From the NCBI GenBank assembly GCA_002343985.1, contig DDTB01000023.1, positions 53,180-117,179 of the forward strand: 64,000 bases of DNA, read 5' to 3'. Each line of letters opens with the position of its first letter. The stretch's first letter is position 1. This document shows, one piece after another, positions 25,881-34,638 of this stretch. The stretch is from Chitinophagaceae bacterium UBA2375. Its GTDB lineage: Bacteria; Bacteroidota; Bacteroidia; Chitinophagales; Chitinophagaceae. The translations under genes and the position numbers were made by a program. The notes below the pieces were generated by a model. The model was not told where the DNA came from. It did not search any database and worked only from the letters and a program-made list of their open reading frames with translations.

Positions 25881-28031
25881 TTATTTCAGCATCCCTTTAG
25901 GCACTTCTTTTTCCAACAGGTATTTGTAAATGAACTTTGTTTTCAGGTTCATGAAATGCAGGCCTTTGTTGCCGCCCCATCCATGCCTTCCGCCGCTGTA
26001 GGCCATGAATTCAAAATCCTTTTTCAAATCCTGCAGCTTGCTGATCAGTTGAATGCTGTTCTGCATATGCACGTTTTCATCAATGATACCATGTACAACC
26101 TGCAGCATACCTTTATATTTATCGGCATGCGTCAGCACCGAACTTGATTTATAGCCTTCGGGATTATCTGTTGCGGTTCCCATAAACCTTTCTGTATAAT
26201 GGGAATCATACAAGGACCAGTCTATCACGCTGCCGCCGGCCATACCGTGTGTAAACAAGTCTGAACCATAGGTTAACGCATAAGCGCTCAGGTAACCGCC
26301 ATAGCTGAAACCGGTGATGCAGATTTTCTTCGGGTCTGCGTAACCGTTATCAATCAGCCATTTCACCATGGTACCGTAATCCTTCATTTCCCAATACCCT
26401 AGGTTATGGTACATATAGTTGACGCCTTCTTTGCCAAAATGCCCGCTGGCCCTGTGGTCCATCGCCACCTGGATCAACCCTTCCTTTGCATACCATTGCT
26501 GTGAACCTGTCAGCATCCAAGTATCCATGACGGTGCCCGCGTTTGGCCCGCCATAAATGGAGATCAGTACTGGGTATTTTTTTGATTTATCCATGTTCAG
26601 CGGCCAGGTAATTTTCATCGGCAGGTCGTATTTACCATCTTCGCTTTTCACACGGATGAGTTCTGTTTTCGCCAGTTCGTATTGGCCGAAGTCAGGGCCT
26701 TTGCTGTCGCCCAGTTCCTTAATCAATTTTCCCGTGTTTGATACAAGCGCCATTTTATTGGGTGTACCGGAGTTTCCGTAGGTAGTGATGAAATAGTTGG
26801 CTTTTGGAGAGAGGTTGATATTGCCGTGGTTAAAATCACCAAAAGTCAGTCTTTGCAGCTTTTTTCCATTCAGGTTTACCCTGTACAGGTCTTTGCGCGC
26901 AGAATTATCCTTTCGTACCGTGAAGTAAACCACGCCATTGGTTTCGTCAACATAATTCAGGTCGGTTACGGTGAATGCGCCGCTGGTAATAGGGTTGATC
27001 AGCTTGCCGGTCATGTCATAATAATATAAATGCTCCCAGCCTGTGGCATCATTGCTCAGGATAAAACCTTTGCCGTTTTTGAGGAAGCTGATGCGTTTGC
27101 CCTGGTCATCAAGGTCGATCCAGGTTTTTTGTTCTTCGGTGTAAAACAATTTCTTTTGTCCGCCCTGCAAGTCAACCTCCCAGATTTTCAGTTGGTTTTG
27201 TTTCCGGTTCATCCATTGCACCAACAATGATTTTCCATCTGGTTTCCAGTAAGGAAGCCCGAAGTACTGGTCGTCAGCGGCATTGAAATCAGCCCATACG
27301 GTTTGGCCGCCGTCGGGGGATACGATGCCCACTTTCACTTCGGGGTTTTTATCGCCTACTTTCGGGTAGCGGAGGGTTTCCACATAACCTTCACGCAGGT
27401 TGGCATCGGTCATGGTAAATACGGGTACCTGGCTGTCATCACTCCTGAAATAGGCGATATGGCGGCTGTCGGGGCTCCACCAGAAAGCGCGGTACATAGA
27501 TGCGCGGCCCAGGATCTCTTCCATATACACCCAACTCGCATAACCATTCAGGATCACATCGCTGCCGTCGGTGGTCAGCCTGTTTTCCTTTTGCGTGCGG
27601 ATATCAACGGTATATAAATCATTCTTCTTCGTATATGCCACATAGTTACCATCCGGGCTCATGGTAGGGTTCACTTCCTTCGCGTCATCGCGCGTCAGTT
27701 GTACTTCTGAGCCGTTCAATTTGATAAAGAGGTCGTTGTTCTTTACAAAAGCGGATGGCTTTGCATCATCACCCGGTTTTTTTCGGTCTGAATCACCGGC
27801 TTCCCTTTCCGCGCCATTGCGGGCATCAACAACAAATGTTTTTCCCTCTTTGGTCATCAGGAATTCATGGTCACTGATCCAGCGTGAAGCTACAGGCAGG
27901 GATTGCGTTATTCCTTTGAAACTACCCTTGAAATAATGGTCATCGGTTAATGGCTTTACCTGTGCCTGCAGCGAGGCAGAGATGCATAAGAGACAGCAGG
28001 CAGAAGCGGTCAGAGTCAGAAATTTTTTCAT
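25881..28031 (-). CDS. Secreted dipeptidyl peptidase IV-type S9 peptidase
   Basis: 716 residues from ATG 28031, which follows an aagga ribosome-binding site and begins the signal peptide MKKFLTLTASACCLLCISASLQAQ. The N-terminal half is a DPP IV beta-propeller (WSPDSRHIAYFRSDDSQVP is typical). The C-terminal alpha/beta hydrolase has Ser in GFSYGGYLSAY, Asp in HGIIDENVH and His in GGRHGW. It removes N-terminal dipeptides, preferring Pro or Ala at position 2, and probably works in the periplasm in peptide scavenging. It is monocistronic. Confidence 0.93.
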   Translation of the reverse strand: MKKFLTLTASACCLLCISASLQAQVKPLTDDHYFKGSFKGITQSLPVASRWISDHEFLMTKEGKTFVVDARNGAEREAGDSDRKKPGDDAKPSAFVKNNDLFIKLNGSEVQLTRDDAKEVNPTMSPDGNYVAYTKKNDLYTVDIRTQKENRLTTDGSDVILNGYASWVYMEEILGRASMYRAFWWSPDSRHIAYFRSDDSQVPVFTMTDANLREGYVETLRYPKVGDKNPEVKVGIVSPDGGQTVWADFNAADDQYFGLPYWKPDGKSLLVQWMNRKQNQLKIWEVDLQGGQKKLFYTEEQKTWIDLDDQGKRISFLKNGKGFILSNDATGWEHLYYYDMTGKLINPITSGAFTVTDLNYVDETNGVVYFTVRKDNSARKDLYRVNLNGKKLQRLTFGDFNHGNINLSPKANYFITTYGNSGTPNKMALVSNTGKLIKELGDSKGPDFGQYELAKTELIRVKSEDGKYDLPMKITWPLNMDKSKKYPVLISIYGGPNAGTVMDTWMLTGSQQWYAKEGLIQVAMDHRASGHFGKEGVNYMYHNLGYWEMKDYGTMVKWLIDNGYADPKKICITGFSYGGYLSAYALTYGSDLFTHGMAGGSVIDWSLYDSHYTERFMGTATDNPEGYKSSSVLTHADKYKGMLQVVHGIIDENVHMQNSIQLISKLQDLKKDFEFMAYSGGRHGWGGNKGLHFMNLKTKFIYKYLLEKEVPKGMLK

Positions 28032-28111
28032 TCCTTGGTATTTAATGAACGAACAAGATAATTTTTTCAGGGGAAACGGAAAAAGCGAAATGACGAGTGG
28101 TTGAAAAAAAG

Positions 28112-28135
28112 ACATGCCGGCTATTACCGGCATGT
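28112..28135 (-). terminator. Intrinsic terminator of lysS
   Basis: A 9-bp perfect stem (acatgccgg / ccggcatgt), loop of six, followed on the minus strand by seven T (28104-28110). It is placed 18 nt after the lysS stop. Confidence 0.85.
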
Positions 28136-28153
28136 TTCATATTATAACAGAAA

Positions 28154-29680
28154 TTATTCGTGCAATTTCTCCGGCCGCATCATAGGGAAGAACAATACAT
28201 CCTGGATGCTGTGCTGGTTGGTGAGCAGCATACAAACCCTGTCGATGCCAAACCCAATTCCGCTGGTTGGCGGCATGCCATATTCCAGGGCACGGAGAAA
28301 ATCATGGTCAATAAACATCGCTTCATCATCACCCCTTGCCATTAATGCCATCTGCTCTTCGAAGCGTGATTTTTGTTCGATGGGGTCGTTGAGCTCACTG
28401 TACGCGTTGGCAATTTCCTTTCCGTTTACAATCAGTTCGAATCGCTCTACCAGTCCGGGCTTGCTGCGGTGCTTTTTGGTGAGCGGGCTCATTTCTACCG
28501 GGTAATCAGTGATGAATGTAGGCTGCACAAAATGCTTCTCGCATTTCTCCCCAAAAATTTCATCGATCAGTTTTCCTTTACCCCATTTTGCATCCGCGTG
28601 GATACCCAGCTTTGTGCATACTTCACGAATGCCGCTTTCATCCATCCCGCTGATATCAAATCCCGTGTATTCCTTTATCGCGTCGTACATCGAAATCCTG
28701 CGATAAGGCGCTTTGAAACTGATTTCCTGTCCGTTAATGGTTACCGTGGGTTGGCCGTTCACTGCGATGGCCACTTTCTCCAGCATTTTTTCGGTGGTAT
28801 CCATCATCCAGATATAATCCTTGTATGCTACATAAAACTCGAGGATGGTAAATTCAGGGTTGTGTGTGCGGTCCATGCCTTCATTGCGGAAGTTCCGGCT
28901 GAATTCATATACCCATTCGAAGCCGCCGACGATCAGCCGCTTCAGGTATAATTCATTCGCGATGCGCATATACATGGGCACATCCAGCGCGTTGTGGTGC
29001 GTGATGAAAGGCCTGGCAGCGGCGCCACCAGGTATGCTTTGCAACACAGGTGTGTCAACCTCCAGCGCGCCCTGTTCATTCAGGAATTCGCGGAAGGCGT
29101 TGATCATGCGTGTGCGTTTCAGGAATACATCTTTCACGCCCGGGTTAACGATGAGGTCGGCATAACGCTGGCGGTATTTGAATTCAGGGTCTGTGACTTC
29201 ATCAAATGCCTCACCATCTTTCTCCTTCACCACCGGCAATGGGCGCAGGGCTTTGCTGAGCAGGGTGAAGGATTCCACATGCACGGAGGTCTCACCGGTT
29301 TTGGTAGTGAATACATACCCTTTGATGCCAATAAAATCGCCCATGTCGATGAGCTTTTTCCAAACAGTTTGGAACAGGGTTTTATCATCGCCCGGGCATA
29401 TATCATCCTGGCGGATATAGCACTGCATTTTACCGGTGGCATCCTGTATCACCGCGAAATTGGCCTTACCCATATCACGGATGCTCATCAAACGGCCCGC
29501 GAGGCAGACGTTGGTGAAGTCCGCTTTATTTTCTTCTCCCTTATAATGCTCCCTGATATATGCGGTGGTGGTATTGACCGGGTAAAGGGCGGCCGGGTAT
29601 GGATCGATGCCCAATGCGGATAGTTCATCCAGTTTTTGCCGGCGGATGATTTCCTGTTCAGATAAATGCTGTGTATTCAT
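28154..29680 (-). CDS. lysS: Lysyl-tRNA synthetase, class II
   Basis: 508 residues, normal length for LysRS-II. An N-terminal OB-fold anticodon-binding domain (about 50-160; LAGRLMSIRDMGKANFAVIQD) is followed by the class II catalytic core: motif 2 EFSRNFRNEGMDRTHNPEFT and motif 3 GIGFGIDRVCMLL near the C-terminus. It charges tRNA-Lys. It is transcribed alone, divergent from the DUF4197 gene, and ends at a strong terminator. Confidence 0.97.
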   Translation of the reverse strand: MNTQHLSEQEIIRRQKLDELSALGIDPYPAALYPVNTTTAYIREHYKGEENKADFTNVCLAGRLMSIRDMGKANFAVIQDATGKMQCYIRQDDICPGDDKTLFQTVWKKLIDMGDFIGIKGYVFTTKTGETSVHVESFTLLSKALRPLPVVKEKDGEAFDEVTDPEFKYRQRYADLIVNPGVKDVFLKRTRMINAFREFLNEQGALEVDTPVLQSIPGGAAARPFITHHNALDVPMYMRIANELYLKRLIVGGFEWVYEFSRNFRNEGMDRTHNPEFTILEFYVAYKDYIWMMDTTEKMLEKVAIAVNGQPTVTINGQEISFKAPYRRISMYDAIKEYTGFDISGMDESGIREVCTKLGIHADAKWGKGKLIDEIFGEKCEKHFVQPTFITDYPVEMSPLTKKHRSKPGLVERFELIVNGKEIANAYSELNDPIEQKSRFEEQMALMARGDDEAMFIDHDFLRALEYGMPPTSGIGFGIDRVCMLLTNQHSIQDVLFFPMMRPEKLHE

Positions 29681-29778
29681 AATAAATGCCTGTGTGATAT
29701 GCTAAAGGCCAGCAAAGTTAACCCAAGCGGGGCAGGCAAACAAGCGGAATTCATGGCAGCGCCGATGCCATGGAAGCT

Positions 29779-29786
29779 TATCTTTG
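29779..29786 (+). promoter_or_regulatory. -7 box 4 nt before ATG
   Basis: TATCTTTG followed by gcag and ATG 29791. Exact consensus with the same 4-nt spacing as polA. It excludes the upstream in-frame ATG at 29770, which would lie before the predicted transcript start. Confidence 0.55.
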
Positions 29787-29790
29787 GCAG

Positions 29791-30495
29791 ATGAAACAGA
29801 TCATCCTCATCCTCGCCGCCATCATCAGTTTGCAATCCTGCGAAACGCTCAAACAAATACCGGGTATGCCCACAGGGGGCACGGTAACGGAACAGGAAGC
29901 GGGGCAAGGTATCAAAGAAGCGCTGGCGCAGGGCTTGACCAAGGCGGTGCTGGGCTTGAATAAGGAAGATGGTTTCTTTGGAAGCGAGGCTTATAAAATT
30001 TTCCTGCCATCGGAAGCGCAAAAAATAGAGCAAACGCTGCGCAGCCTGGGTATGAACCAGTTGGTTGACAAAGCCATCCTACAAATCAACCGGGGCGCGG
30101 AAGATGCCGTAGGATACGCGAAGCCGATTTTCGCGGACGCGATCAGGAACATGACTTTGCAGGATGCTATTGGCCTGGTTCGCAATGGCGATACCAGCGC
30201 GACACATTTTTTCAGGGTTAAGACTTCGGAGAAACTGTTTGCCGCCTTTTTGCCGGTGATCAAATCTTCATTGGATAAAACCAGCGCCACCAGGTATTAT
30301 GGCGACATGGTAAATACCTACAACAATTTCCCCACGACCATCAAAAAATTAAACCCCGACCTGGCCGGGTTTGTATGCCTCAAAGCCACCAACGCTTTGT
30401 TTGATATGGTGGCTAAAGAAGAGAGGAATATCCGCAGTAACCCGTTGGCGCGCACCAGCGATATCCTGAAAAAAGTATTTGGGAGTATTTTGTAA
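29791..30495 (+). CDS. DUF4197 lipoprotein
   Basis: 234 residues. Lipoprotein signal MKQIILILAAIISLQSC with Cys17. The remainder fits DUF4197 along its length: DGFFGSEAYKIFLPSEAQKIEQTLRSLGMNQLVDKAI, GAEDAVGYAKPIFADAI, MTLQDAIGLVRNGDTSATHFFR and TRYYGDMVNTYN. DUF4197 is an all-helical periplasmic family of unknown function. The start is set by the promoter spacing. It is convergent with the flavin-reductase gene, with only 7 nt between the stops. Confidence 0.88.
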   Translation: MKQIILILAAIISLQSCETLKQIPGMPTGGTVTEQEAGQGIKEALAQGLTKAVLGLNKEDGFFGSEAYKIFLPSEAQKIEQTLRSLGMNQLVDKAILQINRGAEDAVGYAKPIFADAIRNMTLQDAIGLVRNGDTSATHFFRVKTSEKLFAAFLPVIKSSLDKTSATRYYGDMVNTYNNFPTTIKKLNPDLAGFVCLKATNALFDMVAKEERNIRSNPLARTSDILKKVFGSIL

Positions 30496-30502
30496 GAAAA
30501 CC

Positions 30503-31384
30503 TCAATTGTTGGCCAGCAGTACCTGCCAGGCATCATCAACCTTTCCTTCGTCGAGTAATTCCTTCGCGTAGCGATGGAGTTCTTTCTCCATTTCCTGGG
30601 GATTGATGGAATAGTACTGGATGATTTGTTTCAGGCGGTCAGACTGGTATTGGTTATTGACCAGGGGCATATCGTGTACGTTACCCAGTTGCCCGAGGTT
30701 ATTCCCCGTCAGTATCTCACTATTACGGATAGACGCAGGTATGGCGTCGATGCCGATGCCCAGTTTGATATTTGGCTTTTCCACTTCAAAAATATTAGAA
30801 GCGTTGGCCCTGCAGTACCAGTTCGCGCCCAAACGCGCCACCAGGTCAAGTTTGCGCTGATCAATCATCCCTTCCTGGTCGAGCACCGAATCGTCAATAT
30901 GCATTTTCAGCACTTCGGCGATCACGAGGTTGCCCGCGCCGCCACCCTCTCCCAGCGGTTTTACTTCGTTCACCCTGCACTCCAGTTTGATCTTGCTTTC
31001 CCTTACCATCGGGGGCTTCACCATACTGGATTTTTCTTCAGTAAACCCCGCTTTGGTGAATTCGTTGATTTCCCTGGGATACTCGCAACTGGCCAGTGAC
31101 ATCTGGTGCAACATGGGGTAATCCACAATATTAATCACCACTTCAGGCACTTCAATGACGTTTTCAAGCGTATGCTTGGTGGTATTATCGCGCACCCTGC
31201 GGGACGGCGAAAACACGAGTATGGGCGGGTTAGAAGAGAACAAGTTGAAAAAACTAAATGGGCTCAGGTTTACCTGACCGGCCCTATTGATGGTAGACGC
31301 GAAGCACACAGGCCTCGGCGCGACCGCGTGCTGAAGGTATTGCTGTAAGCGTGCGGGAGGCACCTGGTCCGGTTCAATGATCAT
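30503..31384 (-). CDS. Flavin reductase-like FMN-binding protein
   Basis: 293 residues. The flavin_reduct domain shows VAPRPVCFASTINRAGQVNLSPFSFFN near residues 19-50, the FMN-site pattern of the family. The C-terminal extension (about 200-293) is longer than in simple flavin reductases. It lies just downstream of a fumarylacetoacetase-family gene (43 nt), a pairing often seen in Bacteroidota aromatic-amino-acid degradation regions. Whether it works there is inference; the other tyrosine-pathway genes are not in the window. Confidence 0.85.
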   Translation of the reverse strand: MIIEPDQVPPARLQQYLQHAVAPRPVCFASTINRAGQVNLSPFSFFNLFSSNPPILVFSPSRRVRDNTTKHTLENVIEVPEVVINIVDYPMLHQMSLASCEYPREINEFTKAGFTEEKSSMVKPPMVRESKIKLECRVNEVKPLGEGGGAGNLVIAEVLKMHIDDSVLDQEGMIDQRKLDLVARLGANWYCRANASNIFEVEKPNIKLGIGIDAIPASIRNSEILTGNNLGQLGNVHDMPLVNNQYQSDRLKQIIQYYSINPQEMEKELHRYAKELLDEGKVDDAWQVLLANN

Positions 31385-31427
31385 GGGTGATGATTTTCTG
31401 AATGGTTATTGCGTTTATTCCTTTCCG

Positions 31428-32441
31428 TTAGGAAGGCATTTTCTTGCGCGACAATATCGAAAAGTCACTGTCTTCCTTAACGATGGTATTCTGCAGGAGG
31501 CCGAGCCCGTCCACTTCCATTTCCACCACATCCCCGTCTTTCAGCCATTGTTCCTGGTAATTGGGGTCATTGAGTTTTCCCGTGCCGTTGAGTTCGAGGA
31601 AGCAACCGGTGCCCACAGTGCCGCTGCCTATGACATCCCCCGCGTAAAGGTTAACGCCATAGCTGCAGCGTTCAATGATTTCGGCAAAGGTCCAGTCCAT
31701 ATCGCCCACATTGCCCTCGCTCACCTGGATCCCGTTCACTTTGCATGACATGCGGAGGTTCCAGTTTTTACCGGTATGCCCTGGTTTGCAGGGTATTTCA
31801 AGGTGTTCGAGTTCATCGAGTGTAACCAGCATGGGGCCAATGGCTGTAGCAAAATCCTTTCCTTTGGCCGGGCCCAGGTTGAGGAGCATTTCCTCCATTT
31901 GCAGCCTGCGGGCGCTCATATCGTTCATGATCATCAATCCCCCGATATAATCATCCGCGTCTTCAGCGCGGATATTCCTTCCCGAGCGGTTGACGACCAC
32001 GGCCACTTCGAGTTCAAAATCAAGTTTTTCGAAATGGTCGGGCATGCAATAGATGTTTCCGGGGCCCTGGATGCTGTTGTGGTTGGTAAAATAGAAAATG
32101 GGGTATTGATCGAATTCGGGGATCATATCAACCTTCCTGTTCCGGCGGGCGGCTGCCACATGCTGGCGGAAAGCGTATCCATCTCGGCAACTGGTAGGGT
32201 GCGGTATGGGCGCGAGGATGTCGGCAGCCTGAAATGGCACAGCCATGACATTACGTACCAGCCCGTCTTTAATGCGCTGCTCCACGGCTCGGGCCATAGG
32301 TATCATATCGTCCCAGTAATTGAGGAACATGGCCATACTCACGGGAAGGTCTGGGTGCAGCATATCGGTGTCGTATAAATGACCGTCAACCAGCAGTGCA
32401 AGCTGTTCGTGGCCTTCCTTGAGATAAGTGACAAGTTTCAT
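31428..32441 (-). CDS. Fumarylacetoacetate hydrolase family protein
   Basis: 337 residues. The FAH catalytic domain in the C-terminal two thirds has DFELEVAVVVNRSGRNI (metal-ligand Glu pair), DDYIGGLMIMNDMSAR and KGKDFATAIGPMLVT; YAGDVIGSGTVGTGCFLE is near the C-terminus. The family cleaves C-C bonds in 4-fumarylacetoacetate and related beta-diketones using a divalent metal. The N-terminal segment is divergent. A -7-like TAATTTTG lies about 16 nt before the ATG. It probably forms an operon with the downstream flavin reductase. Confidence 0.9.
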   Translation of the reverse strand: MKLVTYLKEGHEQLALLVDGHLYDTDMLHPDLPVSMAMFLNYWDDMIPMARAVEQRIKDGLVRNVMAVPFQAADILAPIPHPTSCRDGYAFRQHVAAARRNRKVDMIPEFDQYPIFYFTNHNSIQGPGNIYCMPDHFEKLDFELEVAVVVNRSGRNIRAEDADDYIGGLMIMNDMSARRLQMEEMLLNLGPAKGKDFATAIGPMLVTLDELEHLEIPCKPGHTGKNWNLRMSCKVNGIQVSEGNVGDMDWTFAEIIERCSYGVNLYAGDVIGSGTVGTGCFLELNGTGKLNDPNYQEQWLKDGDVVEMEVDGLGLLQNTIVKEDSDFSILSRKKMPS

Positions 32442-32524
32442 GTTCCTGGGTTTGGCGCAAAATTAAACAGCCCATCCCATGTAAAAAATTGATTTTGTAT
32501 CTTTGCCATATAAATTTGGTTCAG

Positions 32525-33184
32525 ATGCAGTTTGAGAAAATACATAATAAGGGACAGGCGCAGTTGTTTAAGAACCAGTATTTAGAATACCTCACTAAAA
32601 CACACCCGTTGATTATCTGGGGTATGTACACACCGGTTTTGATCCTGCTGCCCTATTATTCCATGGAAACACTTGGTTTTAGTGGTTTGACGGTATTTGT
32701 ACTTTTCATTGCCGGTATGTTTTTCTGGACGTTTACGGAGTACATCCTGCACCGTTTCGCGTTTCATTACCAACCTAAAACGGAACGATCCAAAAGAATT
32801 GTGTATGTGATGCATGGAAACCATCATCATTACCCGCGCGACAAGGAGCGCCTGTTTATGCCGCCCGTACCCAGTTTGATCATTGCCTCCATTCTTTTTT
32901 TACTGATGTACCTTCCTTTACAGGACAGGGTTTTTTCTTTTTTTCCGGGTTTTATGTTGGGTTACCTGATATACGGAACCATGCATTACGCCATTCATGC
33001 CTGGAACCCGCCGTTTAAATGGATGAAAGGTTTGTGGCGCAACCACCACCTGCACCATTATAAGAATGACCACATGGGTTTTGGGGTGAGCAGCACGTTG
33101 TGGGACCATGTGTTTGGAACGATGTTCGACCTGAAGAATGAAAAAGAGGATAAGGAGAAAGTGAAGGAGTTGATGTTTAAATGA
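32525..33184 (+). CDS. Fatty acid hydroxylase (sterol desaturase superfamily)
   Basis: 219 residues from ATG 32525; an in-frame start further upstream would include promoter sequence. Four transmembrane helices and the diiron histidine boxes are visible: EYILHRFAFH, HGNHHHYPRD, HYAIHAW and RNHHLHHYKN. The layout resembles the Scs7/FA2H 2-hydroxylase family, which hydroxylates fatty acids of sphingolipids, and many Chitinophagaceae-type bacteria make hydroxylated sphingolipids or lipids. It is an inner-membrane enzyme needing O2. A strong hairpin starts at the stop codon. Confidence 0.88.
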   Translation: MQFEKIHNKGQAQLFKNQYLEYLTKTHPLIIWGMYTPVLILLPYYSMETLGFSGLTVFVLFIAGMFFWTFTEYILHRFAFHYQPKTERSKRIVYVMHGNHHHYPRDKERLFMPPVPSLIIASILFLLMYLPLQDRVFSFFPGFMLGYLIYGTMHYAIHAWNPPFKWMKGLWRNHHLHHYKNDHMGFGVSSTLWDHVFGTMFDLKNEKEDKEKVKELMFK

Positions 33185-33216
33185 CCCCAATCGGGGTTTG
33201 GAACCCCGATTGGGGT
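33184..33216. terminator. Strong bidirectional terminator hairpin (copy 1)
   Basis: A 15-bp perfect stem starting accccaatcgggg, loop tgg, beginning at the last base of the hydroxylase stop codon. It lies between convergent genes. A nearly identical hairpin occurs at 33592-33620. Confidence 0.85.
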
Positions 33217-33224
33217 TTCATCCT

Positions 33225-33545
33225 TCACCACCGCTCCTCATTGAATGTATTTGGTTCCTCATTATTAAACATTTTCCGCGTCTGTATTTTCTGTACCTGC
33301 CGCTCGATCATCATCGACGCGATCAGTTTTCCTGCGTCATCTTCGGGATGCTCTTTCAACAACTGCTTCAGTTTCGGCTCGCTCACATCCATGCGGTATA
33401 AAATCCTGACCAATTGCTCAAAATCAGTTTGTATCAGCCCGTTCACATATGTAGCCAGCTCATCAAACAACTGCTGGTCTCTCAATTCTACCTCGGAACG
33501 GGCCTGTAAGATCCGCTCAGGCGGAAGCATATGATCAGGTTTCAT
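33225..33545 (-). CDS. Small conserved hypothetical helical protein
   Basis: 106 residues from ATG 33545; a longer reading to 33596 would run through the upstream terminator stem and is rejected. The protein is hydrophilic and mostly helical, with an acidic N-terminal half (ARSEVELRDQQLFDELATYVNGLIQ) and a C-terminal KLKQLLKEHPEDDAGKLIASMMIERQ helix. No catalytic motif or membrane segment is visible and I recognise no family. It is bounded on both sides by near-identical terminator hairpins, so it is probably an independent transcript. Confidence 0.6.
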   Translation of the reverse strand: MKPDHMLPPERILQARSEVELRDQQLFDELATYVNGLIQTDFEQLVRILYRMDVSEPKLKQLLKEHPEDDAGKLIASMMIERQVQKIQTRKMFNNEEPNTFNEERW

Positions 33546-33591
33546 GTTGTTGCTTTTATGTTTGCTGGATACAGATTTGATCAAACACGAC

Positions 33592-33620
33592 CCCAATCGG
33601 GGTTTATAACCCCGATTGGG
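33592..33620. terminator. Strong terminator hairpin (copy 2)
   Basis: A 13-bp stem with loop tat, repeating the cccaatcggggtt arm of copy 1 (33184-33216). It lies 4 nt after the stop of the minus-strand membrane protein gene, with an AT-rich flank. Confidence 0.8.
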
Positions 33621-33624
33621 ATTT

Positions 33625-33849
33625 TTATTTTTTGCGGAAAACCGATTTTACCAATGGCATACTGAATAAAAGTGTCCATACAAGGCCCATAAAAATCGAC
33701 TTAAACAGGTAAGCCCGCATCTTCCTGGGTTCGTCGTCCGGTATGAGCCATTGCGTAAACAAATCGATCCCCAACCACATCAAACCATTCAGCAAATAAG
33801 TGATGATGAGCCTGACAGCGGGTTTCTGTTGCAGGTACCATTGTTTCAT
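33625..33849 (-). CDS. Small two-helix membrane protein
   Basis: 74 residues with two predicted transmembrane helices (about 13-34, LIITYLLNGLMWLGIDLFTQWL; and about 49-66, FKSIFMGLVWTLLFSMPL), separated by a short acidic/basic loop (PDDEPRKMR) and ending in a basic tail. No family is recognised. It lies 13 nt downstream of the TIGR02757 gene on the same strand, so co-transcription is likely, and it ends at the copy 2 terminator. Confidence 0.6.
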   Translation of the reverse strand: MKQWYLQQKPAVRLIITYLLNGLMWLGIDLFTQWLIPDDEPRKMRAYLFKSIFMGLVWTLLFSMPLVKSVFRKK

Positions 33850-33862
33850 GGTATAAAATTAA

Positions 33863-34627
33863 TCAGAATTTTTCCAGAACACCGAGGGCAAATAATGCAA
33901 AATCGTATTTCGCAGGGTCTTTTTTATCCAATGCCCGCAAGTGATCCGTCAATTCCACTACTGCCTGCCAGTCGGTTTGGGGCCTGGTCAGCAAACCCAG
34001 CCTACGGGCCACCCTGGCCACGTGCAGGTCAAGCGGGATGAGCAACTGGCTGGGCCTGATGTCCTGCCAGATTCCAAAGTCCACGCCATGCGCGGAGGGC
34101 CTGACCATCCAGCGGAGGAACATGTTCAACCTTTTACAAGTGGCTTTTTTCTCCGGCGAAGCGATATGCTTGCGCGTTCTTTTTGGGACATCATCAAGCG
34201 AAAAGAAATAATGATAAAAACCTGCCAGGGCGGCTTCCACTGATTTATCCGTGCGCTTCATCGAACGGGTAAAGGCGGATTCGAGGGAATCGTACCGGTT
34301 GTAATGATGATGGAAAAATGAGATAAAATACAGGATATCCGTCGCGGTGAATGTGCGGTGCTTGAATTCCATTAACTTTTTCAATCCCGCGGGATCATGC
34401 GCCAGGCAAAACTCGTGCGGGCTGTTACCCATCAAGGCCATCAGCTCTTCCGATTTCCGGATGATGGTGGTACGGTTCCCCCAGGCAAATATCGCCGCGA
34501 AGAAACCGGCTATTTCAATATCCTGCTTCTTTGTGAACCGATGGGGAATGCAGATGGGGTCCGCTTCTATAAAGAGTGGATTTTCATATTCCTTCGCCTT
34601 GGCGTTCAGAAATCCGGCAAGATCCAT
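33863..34627 (-). CDS. TIGR02757 family protein (DUF2400)
   Basis: 254 residues. It matches the TIGR02757/DUF2400 family along its length: FAAIFAWGNRTTIIRKSEELM, KHRTFTATDILYFISF, KRLNMFLRWMVRPSAHGVDFGIW and PLDLHVARVARRLGLL. The helical pattern resembles HhH-GPD DNA glycosylases (the PLDLHVARVARRLG segment sits where the hairpin region would be), but no activity is established. It lies 11 nt downstream of the cystathionine gamma-synthase gene on the same strand. Confidence 0.85.
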   Translation of the reverse strand: MDLAGFLNAKAKEYENPLFIEADPICIPHRFTKKQDIEIAGFFAAIFAWGNRTTIIRKSEELMALMGNSPHEFCLAHDPAGLKKLMEFKHRTFTATDILYFISFFHHHYNRYDSLESAFTRSMKRTDKSVEAALAGFYHYFFSLDDVPKRTRKHIASPEKKATCKRLNMFLRWMVRPSAHGVDFGIWQDIRPSQLLIPLDLHVARVARRLGLLTRPQTDWQAVVELTDHLRALDKKDPAKYDFALFALGVLEKF

Positions 34628-34638
34628 AACGGTGATGG

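Noticed and set aside
33225..33596. Longer reading of the small hypothetical gene to 33596
   Set aside because: The extra 17 codons run through the upstream terminator stem, so ATG 33545 is preferred.
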